Positions 1-8,223 of a DNA stretch of 16,714 bases are shown piece after piece (the first letter of the stretch is position 1; each line of letters opens with the position of its first letter). The stretch covers positions 1-16,714 of the forward strand of contig USCC01000042.1 in NCBI GenBank assembly GCA_900553035.1, given 5' to 3'. This DNA is from an uncultured Rhodospirillaceae bacterium. GTDB lineage: Bacteria > Pseudomonadota > Alphaproteobacteria > CAAGCB01 > CAG-977. The translations under genes were made by a program, and so were the position numbers. The notes below the pieces were generated by a model. That model made no database searches, was not told the origin of the DNA, and was given only the letters and a program-made list of their open reading frames with translations.

Positions 1-85
1 CCGCGCTTTTTTGTGTCGGTTAACGAAAAAATAACGCCTTTTTTATACGGTTAAAACATCGGTGACGTTTTAGGACTTTTTCTGC

Positions 86-1828
86 ATGAAACCTTTTTTA
101 AAAGGGTGTCTTCTGGGGTGTGCCCTTCTGAATGCCTCTCCGGCCGTAGGGGCGGGCGGAACAGGGCTGTCCTATGACGAATGGTACGAGGAATTCCGCC
201 GTGAAGCGGTTCAAAACGGCCTTTCGGCACAATCTCTGGATAAGGCGTTCGCCGAAATTGTCCCCATTCCCGCCGTTATTTCATCCGACCGAAAACAGCC
301 GGAACTGCGCAAAGACTTTCAGTCCTACATCGATAACGCCATCAACAGCCTGCGTGTCCGGAAAGCACAGAACCTTTTGAAAACGCATCAGAAAATCTTG
401 AATGAAGTCTATGAAAAATATGGCGTTCCGCCCCATTACCTGGTCGCATTCTGGGGCATGGAGACCGATTTCGGCAATTCTTTCGGCCGCCATCCGATCA
501 TTGGCGCTTTGGCGACGCTGGCGTATGATACCCGGCGGCCGGCCTTTTTCCGTTCCGAGCTTTTGAATGCCGTCCGGCTGGTGCAGTACGGGTTGCCTCC
601 GGAAAAAATGAACGGCTCATGGGCCGGCGCCATGGGGAATTTTCAGTTCATGCCTTCAACGTACCTTGAATACGGCGTTGATTATGACGGAGACGGGCAG
701 ATTGACCTCTGGAACAGCCTGCCGGATGCAATGGCGTCGGCGGCCAACTACCTGTCTCAGGAAGGATGGAACAAGGATTTGCCGTGGGGACGGGAAGTCT
801 TCCTGCCCAAAAAGTTTGACTGGAATCTGATTGAAAAAAAGAAAACGCTTCGGGAATGGCAGAAAGAAGGCGTCCGTTTTCCGGCGGGGATTGTCCTGAC
901 AGAGCCGCTGTCGACCGAAGCCGAGCTTTTCCTTCCGGCGGGCATTCAGGGCCCGGCTTTTCTGGTTTATTCAAATTTCCGCGTGACGATGAAATGGAAC
1001 AATTCCGTTTTATATTCAATCGCGGTCGGGCATCTGGCGGATCGGATTGCGGGCGGGGGGCCGTTTCTTCGTAAATATGCGGACAAACCCGCCTTTCTGA
1101 CACTGGAAGACGCTTTGGAAATTCAGAAAATTCTTACGGAACTGAAGCTGTACGACGGTGAAATCGACGGTGTTCTCGGCAAACGGAGCCGTGAAGGAAT
1201 CCGCCGTTTCCAACAGATGTATGACCTTCCGGCGGACGGCTATGCCGGGCCGTCTCTGCTGCATTTCATGCGCCTTGTCATGAACGGTGAAGTGGAACGC
1301 GAACAGCTGACTTTTGATGAAATTGTTGAAATGCAGAAAATCCTTTCCAAGGGCCAGTATTATAAAGGTCCTCTGGACGGCAAGCTGGGTGAAACGACCC
1401 GGACGGGGATTGAGCTTTACAAAATCGTTTACGGCATCCGGTCGTCGAAAATTGACCGGCGCCTGCTGGAAAAGATGCGGGTTCAGCATCTGCGTAATAT
1501 GGAAAACGGAGAAATTGACCCGTTTGTGAAGGAATACCGCCGCAAGGAGGAAAAAAAGCGGCGCGAAGAGATAGCACGCCGGAAAGAAAAAGAACGCCGC
1601 GAAGCCCTGGAACGCAAGAAAAAAGCGGAAGAGGAAGCGCGGAAAAAGGCCGAGGAAAAAGCGCGCCTTGAAAAAGAAGCCGCCCAGGAAAAAGCCGAAG
1701 AAGAACGGCGGCTTTCCGAACAGAAGGCGGCGACAGAACCTGCTTTGGCGGCCGAACCGGAAAAACCGGCAGCCTCCGAACCGGAAAAAACGTTAAAAAA
1801 GGCTGAAAAGGACGAAAAAAAAACATAA
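86..1828 (+). CDS. mltB: MltB-family lytic murein transglycosylase with two peptidoglycan-binding repeats
   Basis: Exported enzyme that cleaves the MurNAc-GlcNAc bond of peptidoglycan, leaving 1,6-anhydroMurNAc ends. Residues 1-23 look like a signal peptide; L-L-G-C at 9-12 resembles a lipobox, so lipid anchoring is possible but unproven. The SLT_2 catalytic domain spans about 28-330: METDFG puts the catalytic Glu at residue 126, followed by the family signature GSWAGAMGNFQFMPSTY (about 177-193) and YDGDGQIDLW. Two PG_binding_1 repeats follow at about 340-395 and 412-465, each with a D-G-x-x-G core. The last ~105 residues are Lys/Glu/Arg/Ala-rich and probably form a long charged helix before a Pro/Ala-rich end, which is unusual for MltB. 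The ATG at 86 has a weak AGGA at 71-74. Family assignment is firm; the exact symbol is by family. Confidence 0.93.
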   Translation: MKPFLKGCLLGCALLNASPAVGAGGTGLSYDEWYEEFRREAVQNGLSAQSLDKAFAEIVPIPAVISSDRKQPELRKDFQSYIDNAINSLRVRKAQNLLKTHQKILNEVYEKYGVPPHYLVAFWGMETDFGNSFGRHPIIGALATLAYDTRRPAFFRSELLNAVRLVQYGLPPEKMNGSWAGAMGNFQFMPSTYLEYGVDYDGDGQIDLWNSLPDAMASAANYLSQEGWNKDLPWGREVFLPKKFDWNLIEKKKTLREWQKEGVRFPAGIVLTEPLSTEAELFLPAGIQGPAFLVYSNFRVTMKWNNSVLYSIAVGHLADRIAGGGPFLRKYADKPAFLTLEDALEIQKILTELKLYDGEIDGVLGKRSREGIRRFQQMYDLPADGYAGPSLLHFMRLVMNGEVEREQLTFDEIVEMQKILSKGQYYKGPLDGKLGETTRTGIELYKIVYGIRSSKIDRRLLEKMRVQHLRNMENGEIDPFVKEYRRKEEKKRREEIARRKEKERREALERKKKAEEEARKKAEEKARLEKEAAQEKAEEERRLSEQKAATEPALAAEPEKPAASEPEKTLKKAEKDEKKT

Positions 1829-1837
1829 GCATCTTCC

Positions 1838-1866
1838 TTGATTCCGACGGGTAATGCCGTTATGCT
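1838..1866 (+). promoter_or_regulatory. Candidate sigma70-type promoter for rlpA
   Basis: TTGATT (1838-1843), a 17-base spacer, then TATGCT (1861-1866), lying in the 71-base gap between the transglycosylase stop and the rlpA ATG. Spacing is ideal and both boxes are close to consensus. This would give rlpA and the genes behind it a start of their own. Sequence match only. Confidence 0.45.
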
Positions 1867-1899
1867 TTGGTCTATAACCTCCAGATTTGGGACAAACGA

Positions 1900-3072
1900 A
1901 TGCCTTCCATTTTTAAAATGCTTTTATTGTCAACGGCTCTGACTTTGACGGGATGCTCCGACGGAACCCAACTCTTTTCCTCATCCCCGTCTTCAGGTTC
2001 GCCGCAACAGGGCGCGGACGGTGCTTCCGGCGGATATTACAAGGTCGGAACCCCATATCAGGTATCCGGAGTCTGGTATTATCCGAAGGAGGATTTCGGT
2101 TACAAGGAAATCGGCGTCGCGTCCTGGTACGGCCCGGATTTTCATAACGGCATTACGGCGAACGGCGAGCTGTATGACATGCACGGTCTGACCGCCGCGC
2201 ACCGAACTTTGCCGCTTCCCAGCATTGTACGCGTCACCAACCTTCAGAACGGCCGATCCCTTGTCCTGCGCGTCAATGACCGGGGGCCGTTCGTCAACAA
2301 CCGCATTATTGATGTGTCCATGCGCGCGGCGCAGCTTTTGGGGTTCAAGGATACCGGCACGACACAGGTTCAGGTCGAAATCCTTCCCGAGGAAAGCAAG
2401 GCGCTGAGGGACGAACTGCAGGCCGGCGCTCCGACAGGCGCGCGCGAGCAGATTGACGTTTCCATCACGCAGGAAGCCGCTTCGCTGGAAAGTGTCCCGG
2501 TTCAGGGGATTCGTCCGGCTCCCCCCAAGGATTTGTCGGCATCACCGGATTATCCGCGTCTGGCCAATCCGCGTCCGGGACTGGCCGCGACGGATGCGCC
2601 TCTGATCGCATCGGCCGCCGCCGCTCCGTCCAGCCCATACAACGACTGGGATGAAGACCTTTCCAAGGCTCAGGCCGAAAAGGCATATACGCCCCCCGCG
2701 CCTCCCAAAAAGGCGCCCGCTCCGAAAAAAGCCGCGGCAAAACCGGCGGAAAAGCCTGTAAAACCCAAAGCTTCCGCCAATGTCGTTCCCATGACAGACG
2801 TCGCGCCGGGGTACTATGTCCAGGTTGGCGCTTTCGGCAGCATTGAAAACGCGAATAAAATGAGAGAGAGGGTTTCCCGTTTCGGATCTGTCGTGACGAC
2901 ACCGGTTTCCGTGAACGGAAAAACGCTCTACCGTGTCCGGCTGGGGCCGTCAAATGCCCAAAAAGCGCTGGAAACGATGGATCGCGTGACATCGGCCGGC
3001 TTCTCCGGAGCCCGCCTGGTTGAAGAGAAGGGGACTTCCGCCGCCGGACGGCGTCTGGATAATGAATTCTAA
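1900..3072 (+). CDS. rlpA: Septal lytic transglycosylase lipoprotein RlpA with SPOR domain
   Basis: Outer-membrane lipoprotein of the RlpA family; family members bind denuded septal glycans through SPOR and, in some bacteria, cleave them. I start at ATG 1900 (390 aa) rather than the in-frame TTG at 1867, because the protein then opens with a short basic start, a hydrophobic core and a clean lipobox L-T-G-C. The double-psi beta-barrel domain holds the family signatures GVASWYGPDFHNGITANGE and LVLRVNDRGPF. A Pro/Ala/Lys-rich linker follows, then a C-terminal SPOR domain beginning YYVQVGAFGS and ending near GARLV. The next gene starts 19 bases after the stop. The co-located PBP5-type carboxypeptidase matches the rlpA-dacA pairing known in E. 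coli and supports a joint role in septal wall remodelling. Confidence 0.95.
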   Translation: MPSIFKMLLLSTALTLTGCSDGTQLFSSSPSSGSPQQGADGASGGYYKVGTPYQVSGVWYYPKEDFGYKEIGVASWYGPDFHNGITANGELYDMHGLTAAHRTLPLPSIVRVTNLQNGRSLVLRVNDRGPFVNNRIIDVSMRAAQLLGFKDTGTTQVQVEILPEESKALRDELQAGAPTGAREQIDVSITQEAASLESVPVQGIRPAPPKDLSASPDYPRLANPRPGLAATDAPLIASAAAAPSSPYNDWDEDLSKAQAEKAYTPPAPPKKAPAPKKAAAKPAEKPVKPKASANVVPMTDVAPGYYVQVGAFGSIENANKMRERVSRFGSVVTTPVSVNGKTLYRVRLGPSNAQKALETMDRVTSAGFSGARLVEEKGTSAAGRRLDNEF

Positions 3073-3091
3073 AAACATCGGGGTATTGTGG

Positions 3092-4246
3092 ATGACTTTT
3101 TCCTATAAGAAATTTCTGCTGTCAACGGCATTTGCCCTGGCATGTCTTCCGTTTGGGGCAAATGCTTTGGAAACCAAGGCCAAACAGGCTATTTTGATGG
3201 ACTTTGATACCGGCACGGTTCTGTTTGAAAAGAACGCCGAACAGCCGATGCCTCCGGCTTCGATGAGCAAGCTGATGACGGCGTATATCATTTTTGACAA
3301 GCTGAACAACGGAAGCCTGGCCATGGACGACGTCTTTACCGTCAGCGAAAACGCCTGGCGCAAAGGCGGGGCAAAAACCGGAAGTTCAACAATGTTCCTG
3401 AAAATCAACGATAAGGTCAAGCTGAAGGATCTGCTGCGCGGCATTATCGTACAGTCCGGAAATGACGCCTGTATTGTTGCGGCCGAGAATATTGCCGGGT
3501 CGGAAAAGGAATTTGTGGAGATCGCCAATAAAAAGGCCGAAGAGCTGGGGTTGACGGAGACGCATCTGGTCAATTCGACAGGATGGCCTCATCCGGATCA
3601 CAAAATGTCGCCGCGGGATCTGGCCGTTCTGGCGCAGCGCCTGATTCGTGATTTTCCGGAGTACTATAATATTTATTCGGAAAAATCGTTTAAATACAAT
3701 GGAATATGGCAGGAAAACCGCAATCCTCTCCTGTTCAGCATGCCCGGTGTTGCCGACGGGATCAAAACCGGCCATACATCCGTTTCGGGATACGGACTGA
3801 CGGCTTCGGCCAAAAAGGACGGACGCCGGCTTATTTTGGTCATCAACGGCCTGAAAACGATGAAAGAGCGCGGGCAGGAGGCTGAACGCCTGATTTACTG
3901 GGGCTTCCGCGATTTCGACAATTACACTGTTCTGAAAAAAGACATCCGGGTCGTCAGCGTTCCGGTCTGGCTGGGTGAGCAGAAAACCGTCGCCGCCGTC
4001 CCCGAGGAAGACCTGATCCTTACTCTGCAGAAAGGGGCACAGAAAGACATCCGGGCGGTCGTTTCTTATGAAGAGCCTCTGAAAGCTCCGATTAAAAAGG
4101 GACAGAAAATTGCCACTTTGACCCTTCAGGTTCCCGAACGCGAAAGCATCGTCGTTGACCTGGTCGCGGCAAATGATGTGAAGAAGCTTGGCTATTACGG
4201 ACGTTTAAAAGAAACGATCAAGTATTTGCTTTTTAAAGAAAATTAG
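3092..4246 (+). CDS. dacA: D-alanyl-D-alanine carboxypeptidase (PBP5/6 family)
   Basis: Serine DD-carboxypeptidase that removes the terminal D-Ala from peptidoglycan stem peptides on the outer face of the inner membrane. I choose ATG 3092 (384 aa): it gives a standard signal peptide (MTFSYKK then a hydrophobic core to ANA), whereas in-frame ATGs at 3020 and 3062 lie inside rlpA coding sequence and add a non-signal leader. All three penicilloyl-serine transferase motifs are present: S57-M-S-K60, S122-G-N124 and K225-T-G227. The C-terminal ~100 residues match the beta-rich PBP5 C-terminal domain, and the last residues (GYYGRLKETIKYLL) form an amphipathic tail like the PBP5 membrane anchor. Located 19 bases behind rlpA and 10 bases ahead of tmk. 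Confidence 0.93.
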   Translation: MTFSYKKFLLSTAFALACLPFGANALETKAKQAILMDFDTGTVLFEKNAEQPMPPASMSKLMTAYIIFDKLNNGSLAMDDVFTVSENAWRKGGAKTGSSTMFLKINDKVKLKDLLRGIIVQSGNDACIVAAENIAGSEKEFVEIANKKAEELGLTETHLVNSTGWPHPDHKMSPRDLAVLAQRLIRDFPEYYNIYSEKSFKYNGIWQENRNPLLFSMPGVADGIKTGHTSVSGYGLTASAKKDGRRLILVINGLKTMKERGQEAERLIYWGFRDFDNYTVLKKDIRVVSVPVWLGEQKTVAAVPEEDLILTLQKGAQKDIRAVVSYEEPLKAPIKKGQKIATLTLQVPERESIVVDLVAANDVKKLGYYGRLKETIKYLLFKEN

Positions 4247-4256
4247 GATAGGGACC

Positions 4257-4904
4257 GTGGCGAATAAAAATTTTTTCATCACGTTTGAAGGCGGCGAGGG
4301 TACCGGAAAATCGACGCAGACAAAGTTGTTGGCGGATTTTCTGGAAAAACGGGGCATATCGTGTCTTCTGACGCGTGAACCGGGCGGATCCCCGGGAGCC
4401 GAAGAAATCCGGAACCTTGTCGTCAAAGGCGAAGTCGCCCGATGGGACGCCATGACCGAAGCGCTTTTGATGTTCGCCGCACGCCGGGATCATCTGGCGC
4501 ATAAGATATGGCCGGCTTTGCGGGACGGGCGAACCGTAATCTGCGACCGCTTTGCTGATTCCACCATGGCTTATCAGGGGTTCGGGTACGGCGGAAAGGG
4601 TTTGAAGCCCGAAGATGTCCAAAAGCTGTACGATATCGTCATCGGAGATTTTAAGCCCGATTTGACCATCATTATGGATCTGCCCATAGAAAAGGGATTG
4701 GAAAGGGCGCTGAAACGTGACGCTTCCTCCAACCGGTATGAACGTATGGGGGCGGCTTTTCACGAAAACCTCCGGCAGGCCTTTCTGACAATTGCCCGTC
4801 AGGAACCCGGGCGGTGCGCTGTTGTCAACGCCGACAGGCCCATTGAAGAGTTGCATGAGGAAATTGCGGCTCTGGTCACCGAACGTCTGCTTTTGAAGGA
4901 ATAA
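4257..4904 (+). CDS. tmk: Thymidylate kinase
   Basis: Cytoplasmic enzyme that phosphorylates dTMP to dTDP with ATP, an essential step of dTTP supply. At 215 aa it has the normal family length. The P-loop GGEGTGKST occupies 12-20, the EPGG substrate loop 41-44, and the DR motif is at 97-98 in CDRFADSTMAYQG. The start codon is GTG (4257), preceded by AGGA at 4246-4249. Only 10 bases separate it from the dacA stop and 5 from holB, so co-transcription is likely. The tmk-holB pairing is widespread in bacteria. Confidence 0.96.
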   Translation: MANKNFFITFEGGEGTGKSTQTKLLADFLEKRGISCLLTREPGGSPGAEEIRNLVVKGEVARWDAMTEALLMFAARRDHLAHKIWPALRDGRTVICDRFADSTMAYQGFGYGGKGLKPEDVQKLYDIVIGDFKPDLTIIMDLPIEKGLERALKRDASSNRYERMGAAFHENLRQAFLTIARQEPGRCAVVNADRPIEELHEEIAALVTERLLLKE

Positions 4905-4909
4905 AGCGT

Positions 4910-6037
4910 ATGGACGTCCTTTCTCCTGAAACCCAGCCCTTTCTGTTCGGCCATGATGCCGAAGAGAAAACTCTGGCGGAATTATGGGCGAGGGGGACTT
5001 TGGCGGGGTCCTGGCTTTTCTGTGGCCCCAAAGGGGTCGGGAAGGCAACGCTTGCGTACCGGCTGGCGCGTTTTGTTCTGGCGCAGTCTTCGCAGGAAAA
5101 AGGCCTTTTCGGTGAAGAGCCCGCGCCGCTTTCAATGGACATGCCGGTTTCCCACCCGGTTTTCAGGGCTGTTTCCCTGAGGGCGCATCCCGGATTGAAG
5201 GTCATTGAACGTGTTTTAAAGGACGACGAGCTCAAAAGCCGGCAGGCTTTGATTGAATCCGGAAAAGCGCTTGACCCCGAAGCCGAAAAAGAGCGCAAAC
5301 GCTTTGATGAAATCCGCGTATCGGACATCCGGGAGGCCGGAGATTTTCTTCGACGGACATCGGCCGCAGGCGGATGGCGGGTCATGATTATTGATTCCGC
5401 CGATGAAATGAATACCAATGCGGCGAATGCGCTGCTGAAATCGCTCGAGGAGCCGCCGTCCAGAACGATTATCGTCCTTGTCAGTCACAGCCCCGGACGT
5501 CTGCTGCCGACAATCCGGTCGCGGTGCCGGCGTTTGACGCTGAAGCCTCTGAAAAAGGACGTCCTGGCCGAATTCCTGATGCAGAACAGACCGGATCGGA
5601 CGGAAGACGAAATAAACGCGCTCTCTCTTCTGGCCGACGGAAGCCCGGGTTTGGCTCTGACTTTGGCGGACGGAGGCGGGCTTGAACTCTTCAGGGGCAT
5701 TCTGGAGCTTTTCCGCCGCTTCCCGGATTTTTCCATTCCGGCTTTATACGATTTTGCCGAAAAAACATTGAAAGATAAAGAAAAAATGAGGCTCGCGCAG
5801 AGTCTTCTGCTTCAATGGCTGGTGCGTACGGGGATAAGTCTCTCGGCCGGGGATGCGGCCGAACACATTCTGCCGGAGGAAGGCGAAATTATCCGAAGAA
5901 TTGGAGAAGTTCTGGCCCCGGTTGATTTGATGGAGATATCCGAAGAAATTCGCGGAATATTTCAGGACATCGATTTGGATCAGAAGCAGACCTTTGTCAA
6001 CGCCTGTTTAAAAATACAAAAAGAAGGGGAAAAATGA
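4910..6037 (+). CDS. holB: DNA polymerase III delta-prime subunit
   Basis: Clamp-loader subunit of the AAA+ family, part of the complex that loads the beta sliding clamp. Length 375 aa is typical. Visible motifs: Walker A-like GPKGVGKATL (39-48), Walker B-like IDSADE (161-166), the ANALLKSLEEPP helix, and SRC (204-206), the clamp-loader sensor 1/SRC-finger region. The four-Cys zinc module of E. coli delta-prime is not evident, as is common in diverged homologues. The stop overlaps the tatD start by 4 bases (ATGA), indicating translational coupling. Confidence 0.93.
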   Translation: MDVLSPETQPFLFGHDAEEKTLAELWARGTLAGSWLFCGPKGVGKATLAYRLARFVLAQSSQEKGLFGEEPAPLSMDMPVSHPVFRAVSLRAHPGLKVIERVLKDDELKSRQALIESGKALDPEAEKERKRFDEIRVSDIREAGDFLRRTSAAGGWRVMIIDSADEMNTNAANALLKSLEEPPSRTIIVLVSHSPGRLLPTIRSRCRRLTLKPLKKDVLAEFLMQNRPDRTEDEINALSLLADGSPGLALTLADGGGLELFRGILELFRRFPDFSIPALYDFAEKTLKDKEKMRLAQSLLLQWLVRTGISLSAGDAAEHILPEEGEIIRRIGEVLAPVDLMEISEEIRGIFQDIDLDQKQTFVNACLKIQKEGEK

Positions 6038-6810
6038 ACCTGACAGACAGCCATTGCCACTTGGATTATCCGGATTTCGAACCTGAAATAAGGGAAGTCA
6101 TTCAAAGAGCCCGGGATGCCGGAATAAGCAGAATGCTGACGGCGGGGACACGGCTGCAGGATACGGAAAAGGCTTTCAACCTGACGGAACGTTACCCTTT
6201 CATTTTTTGTTCGGTCGGGACGCATCCCGAATATGCCCGGGAAGAGCTTCCATCAACCTCTGTTGCAAAAATATGCGATGCGGCTCTGCACCCGAAAGTT
6301 CTGGGGATCGGTGAAACCGGGCTGGATTATCATTACAGTCCCGATTCAAAAGAAGAACAGCAAGAGCTTTTCCGTCTTCATCTGAAAGCCGCGAAAGAAT
6401 GCCGGCTTCCGGTAATTGTTCATTCCCGTGATGCCGAAGAAGATACGATCCGTCTTTTGAAAGAAGAAGCGTCTTCCGAACTGAGGGGTGTTCTGCACTG
6501 TTTTTCATCAAAAGCCGTGCTGGCCGAAGCCGGTCTGGAGATGGGATTTTATGTTTCCGCATCCGGCATCATCACGTTCCGAAAAGCGGAAGAGTTGCGT
6601 GAAATTTTCCGCCGCGTCCCGCTTGACCGGCTTCTGATTGAAACGGATGCGCCGTTCCTGGCTCCGGCGCCGTACCGCGGAAAAAGGAACGAACCATCCT
6701 ACCTTATTAAAACGGCTGAAGTTCTGGCTGAAATAAAAGGGGTCTCTGTCGAGGTTCTTGCCGAAACGACGACAGAGAATTTCATGACACTCTTCAGAAG
6801 GTCTTTTTAA
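6034..6810 (+). CDS. tatD: TatD-family metal-dependent deoxyribonuclease/hydrolase
   Basis: Metal-dependent TIM-barrel hydrolase of the TatD/YcfH family; members have 3'-5' exonuclease or related nuclease activity in the cytoplasm. The metal ligands typical of the family are in place: DSHCHLD (His7, His9), GIGETGLDYH (Glu94), PVIVHSRDA (His130), GVLHCFSS (His155) and LIETDAPFL (Asp205). The signature PYRGKRNEPSYL follows. Length 258 aa is standard. It overlaps holB by 4 bases and ends 1 base before the next ATG. In many Alphaproteobacteria metG sits between holB and tatD; here it does not. Whether this is the main TatD or the YcfH paralogue cannot be told from sequence. Confidence 0.94.
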   Translation: MNLTDSHCHLDYPDFEPEIREVIQRARDAGISRMLTAGTRLQDTEKAFNLTERYPFIFCSVGTHPEYAREELPSTSVAKICDAALHPKVLGIGETGLDYHYSPDSKEEQQELFRLHLKAAKECRLPVIVHSRDAEEDTIRLLKEEASSELRGVLHCFSSKAVLAEAGLEMGFYVSASGIITFRKAEELREIFRRVPLDRLLIETDAPFLAPAPYRGKRNEPSYLIKTAEVLAEIKGVSVEVLAETTTENFMTLFRRSF

Positions 6811-6811
6811 G

Positions 6812-7588
6812 ATGAAGGTGCGGATTTTAGGATGCGGGTCAGCCGGAGGGGTTCCCATGATCAGCCGGGGGTGGGGAGCCTGTGATCCCAATAATCCCAA
6901 AAACCGCCGTTTGCGGACATCTTTGATGGTTCGGCACAATGACAAGAATATTCTGGTTGATACAGGACCGGATTTAAGGGAACAACTCCTGCAGGCGCGT
7001 GTCAATACGCTTGAGGCTGTCCTGTATACCCACGAACATGCGGATCATACGCATGGCCTGGATGATTTACGCGAAGTCAACCGCGTTATGGAAAAAGGCA
7101 TTCCCATCTATGCCAATCCAACCACGTTGAACCTCCTGAAATCCCGTTTTGGGTATGCTTTCCAGCCGATCCATGTGGGGAAAGAACCGTTTTTTCATCC
7201 CTGGCTGGAGCCGAACCTGATCATTCCCGGAGAAGCCTTCCGTGTTGCCGGTCTGAAAATCACTCCATTTGCACAGGATCATGAATGGACGACAAGCATC
7301 GGATTTCGCATGAAAAATTTTGGTTATTCGACAGACGTCGTGCATCTGTATGATTCGGCGCTTTCGGTTTTGAAAGGGATTGATGTCTGGGTTGTCGGCT
7401 GTCTTTCCGGCAAAGACCATCCCAGCCATGCGTCCATAAACCGCGTTCTGGAGTGGGTTGACATACTGAAACCTGAAAGGACGATTTTAACCCATATGTC
7501 CATCGGGATGGACTATGATGAATTATGCCGGACGCTTCCCAAAGGCGTTGAGCCAGGTTACGATGGGATGGAATTTGAAGTGTCTTAA
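6812..7588 (+). CDS. PhnP-like metallo-beta-lactamase-fold hydrolase
   Basis: Cytoplasmic MBL-fold phosphodiesterase related to PhnP (phosphoribosyl 1,2-cyclic phosphodiesterase). The N-terminus MKVRILGCGSAGGVP is typical of this branch; the dinuclear-metal motif T-H74-E-H76-A-D78-H79 is complete, with further candidate ligands in YSTDVV (Asp) and TILTHMS (His). PhnP normally works in phosphonate breakdown, but no phn gene is nearby; this copy belongs to the conserved holB-tatD-MBL unit of Alphaproteobacteria, whose true substrate is not established. ATG follows the tatD stop by one base. It is the last gene of the unit, with a terminator just downstream. Confidence 0.88.
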   Translation: MKVRILGCGSAGGVPMISRGWGACDPNNPKNRRLRTSLMVRHNDKNILVDTGPDLREQLLQARVNTLEAVLYTHEHADHTHGLDDLREVNRVMEKGIPIYANPTTLNLLKSRFGYAFQPIHVGKEPFFHPWLEPNLIIPGEAFRVAGLKITPFAQDHEWTTSIGFRMKNFGYSTDVVHLYDSALSVLKGIDVWVVGCLSGKDHPSHASINRVLEWVDILKPERTILTHMSIGMDYDELCRTLPKGVEPGYDGMEFEVS

Positions 7589-7592
7589 GAAC

Positions 7593-7620
7593 ACGTTTTT
7601 CTGCCGGAAACGTTTTTGTT
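7593..7620 (+). terminator. Intrinsic terminator after the holB-tatD-MBL unit
   Basis: Arms ACGTTTTT and GGAAACGT (7593-7600 and 7606-7613, the inner two pairs G-T wobbles) around a five-base loop, followed by a T-rich run from 7613. It starts 5 bases past the MBL-hydrolase stop. The stem is A/T-rich, so it may be only partly effective. Confidence 0.6.
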
Positions 7621-7737
7621 GGCTTCAGGCATCCGGAAAAGCTTCGTGACTTTCACGGATACGTTTTTTCAAGCCGTGCTTATCCGTTCGGATAACAGTT
7701 GATGTAAATCACGTTCACATATCAGGTCTCTCGTCCC

Positions 7738-7772
7738 AACAGCCCTTTGATTTTTCAAGGGGCTGTTTTTTT
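7738..7772 (+). terminator. Strong intrinsic terminator without an obvious gene
   Basis: A 13-base stem (AACAGCCCTTTGA, 7738-7750, against TCAAGGGGCTGTT, 7755-7767, with a single G-T wobble), four-base loop and seven T (7766-7772). It is much stronger than the terminator at 7593 and lies ~120 bases beyond it, with no coding region in between. It could back up the first terminator or end a small RNA. Confidence 0.8.
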
Positions 7773-8054
7773 ATTGGCATCGGTAAAGGGGAAGGGAGTT
7801 TTTGTAAGCAACAAAAAATACTTACACCGACGAGAGCGTTTCTTCGGATGTTCCTAAAGAGCACGCCGCACGATTTACTGCCGCAAAAAACGTATATTGT
7901 TATAGTATTTTTCGACGATACGTTAACAATGAAACTTGAATTGTCACATAAAGCCTGTTTATAAGCCTGTGCAAACAATTGTACTCATGCCCCAAGAAAT
8001 AGGGATTAACATGATGATTTAAAACTAATTTTTATCAGAGTACATAATACATAA
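7773..8054. other. Chromosomal gene-free stretch before dif
   Basis: No coding region, RNA gene or clear promoter can be supported here. The only open frame (minus strand, 7715-7978) runs through the 7738-7772 terminator and has Cys-rich, unstructured composition without a ribosome site, so I do not call it. The part nearest dif (about 7950-8054) is A/T-rich. Confidence 0.5.
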
Positions 8055-8082
8055 TTGTCGCATAATGTCTATTATGTTAAAT
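8055..8082 (+). other. dif: dif-like XerC/XerD site (left junction, attL)
   Basis: 28-base site with XerC arm TTGTCGCATAA (8055-8065), centre TGTCTA (8066-8071) and XerD arm TTATGTTAAAT (8072-8082). The XerD arm is identical to E. coli dif, the centre differs at one base (TGTATA), and the inner seven bases of the XerC arm agree (CGCATAA). This is the host-like arm, consistent with the chromosomal side of an integration junction. XerC cleavage would fall next to 8065/8066. A 20-base core (8063-8082) recurs exactly at 16041-16060. Confidence 0.88.
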
Positions 8083-8223
8083 ATGGTATTAGAAAAATGT
8101 TACAACAAAATGAAAAGAGATAAGGAAAAGCTTACGGTAGCCTAGAAAGAGACGAAAATTAAAGCCAAAAACGACATGAAGGGTTTTTATTCGCTGCCTT
8201 TCTGTTTTTAAGGAGTGAAAAAA
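8083..8223. other. Phage leader between attL and the first phage gene
   Basis: A/T-rich leader. Its first 41 bases (to the TAA at 8121-8123) would, in a circular phage, continue the repressor frame by 13 codons. No clear sigma70 promoter is visible, so the downstream gene may depend on transcription from the repressor promoter across the joined att site. AAGGAG at 8210-8215 is the ribosome site of the next gene. Confidence 0.4.

Noticed and set aside
1278..1832. Long minus-strand frames opposite the chromosomal genes
   Set aside because: Antisense shadows of well-identified genes, with implausible Arg/Pro/Phe-rich composition.
1867..1899. TTG start for RlpA
   Set aside because: It would place non-signal residues ahead of the lipoprotein signal; ATG 1900 gives the expected N-terminus.
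3020..3091. Upstream ATGs for the carboxypeptidase
   Set aside because: They lie in the rlpA coding region and spoil the signal peptide.
7738..7767. Shared GGGGCTGT octamer between this terminator and the rep hairpin at 15485-15515
   Set aside because: Only eight bases agree and the flanks, stem lengths and loops differ, so chance is the simplest explanation.
7700..7772. tRNA or tmRNA-like remnant as phage target
   Set aside because: No cloverleaf or T-loop sequence is visible, and the dif cores already explain integration.
7715..7978. 87-codon frame on the minus strand in the chromosomal gap
   Set aside because: It runs through a strong terminator, has no ribosome site, and its composition is Cys/Ser-rich without any recognisable domain.
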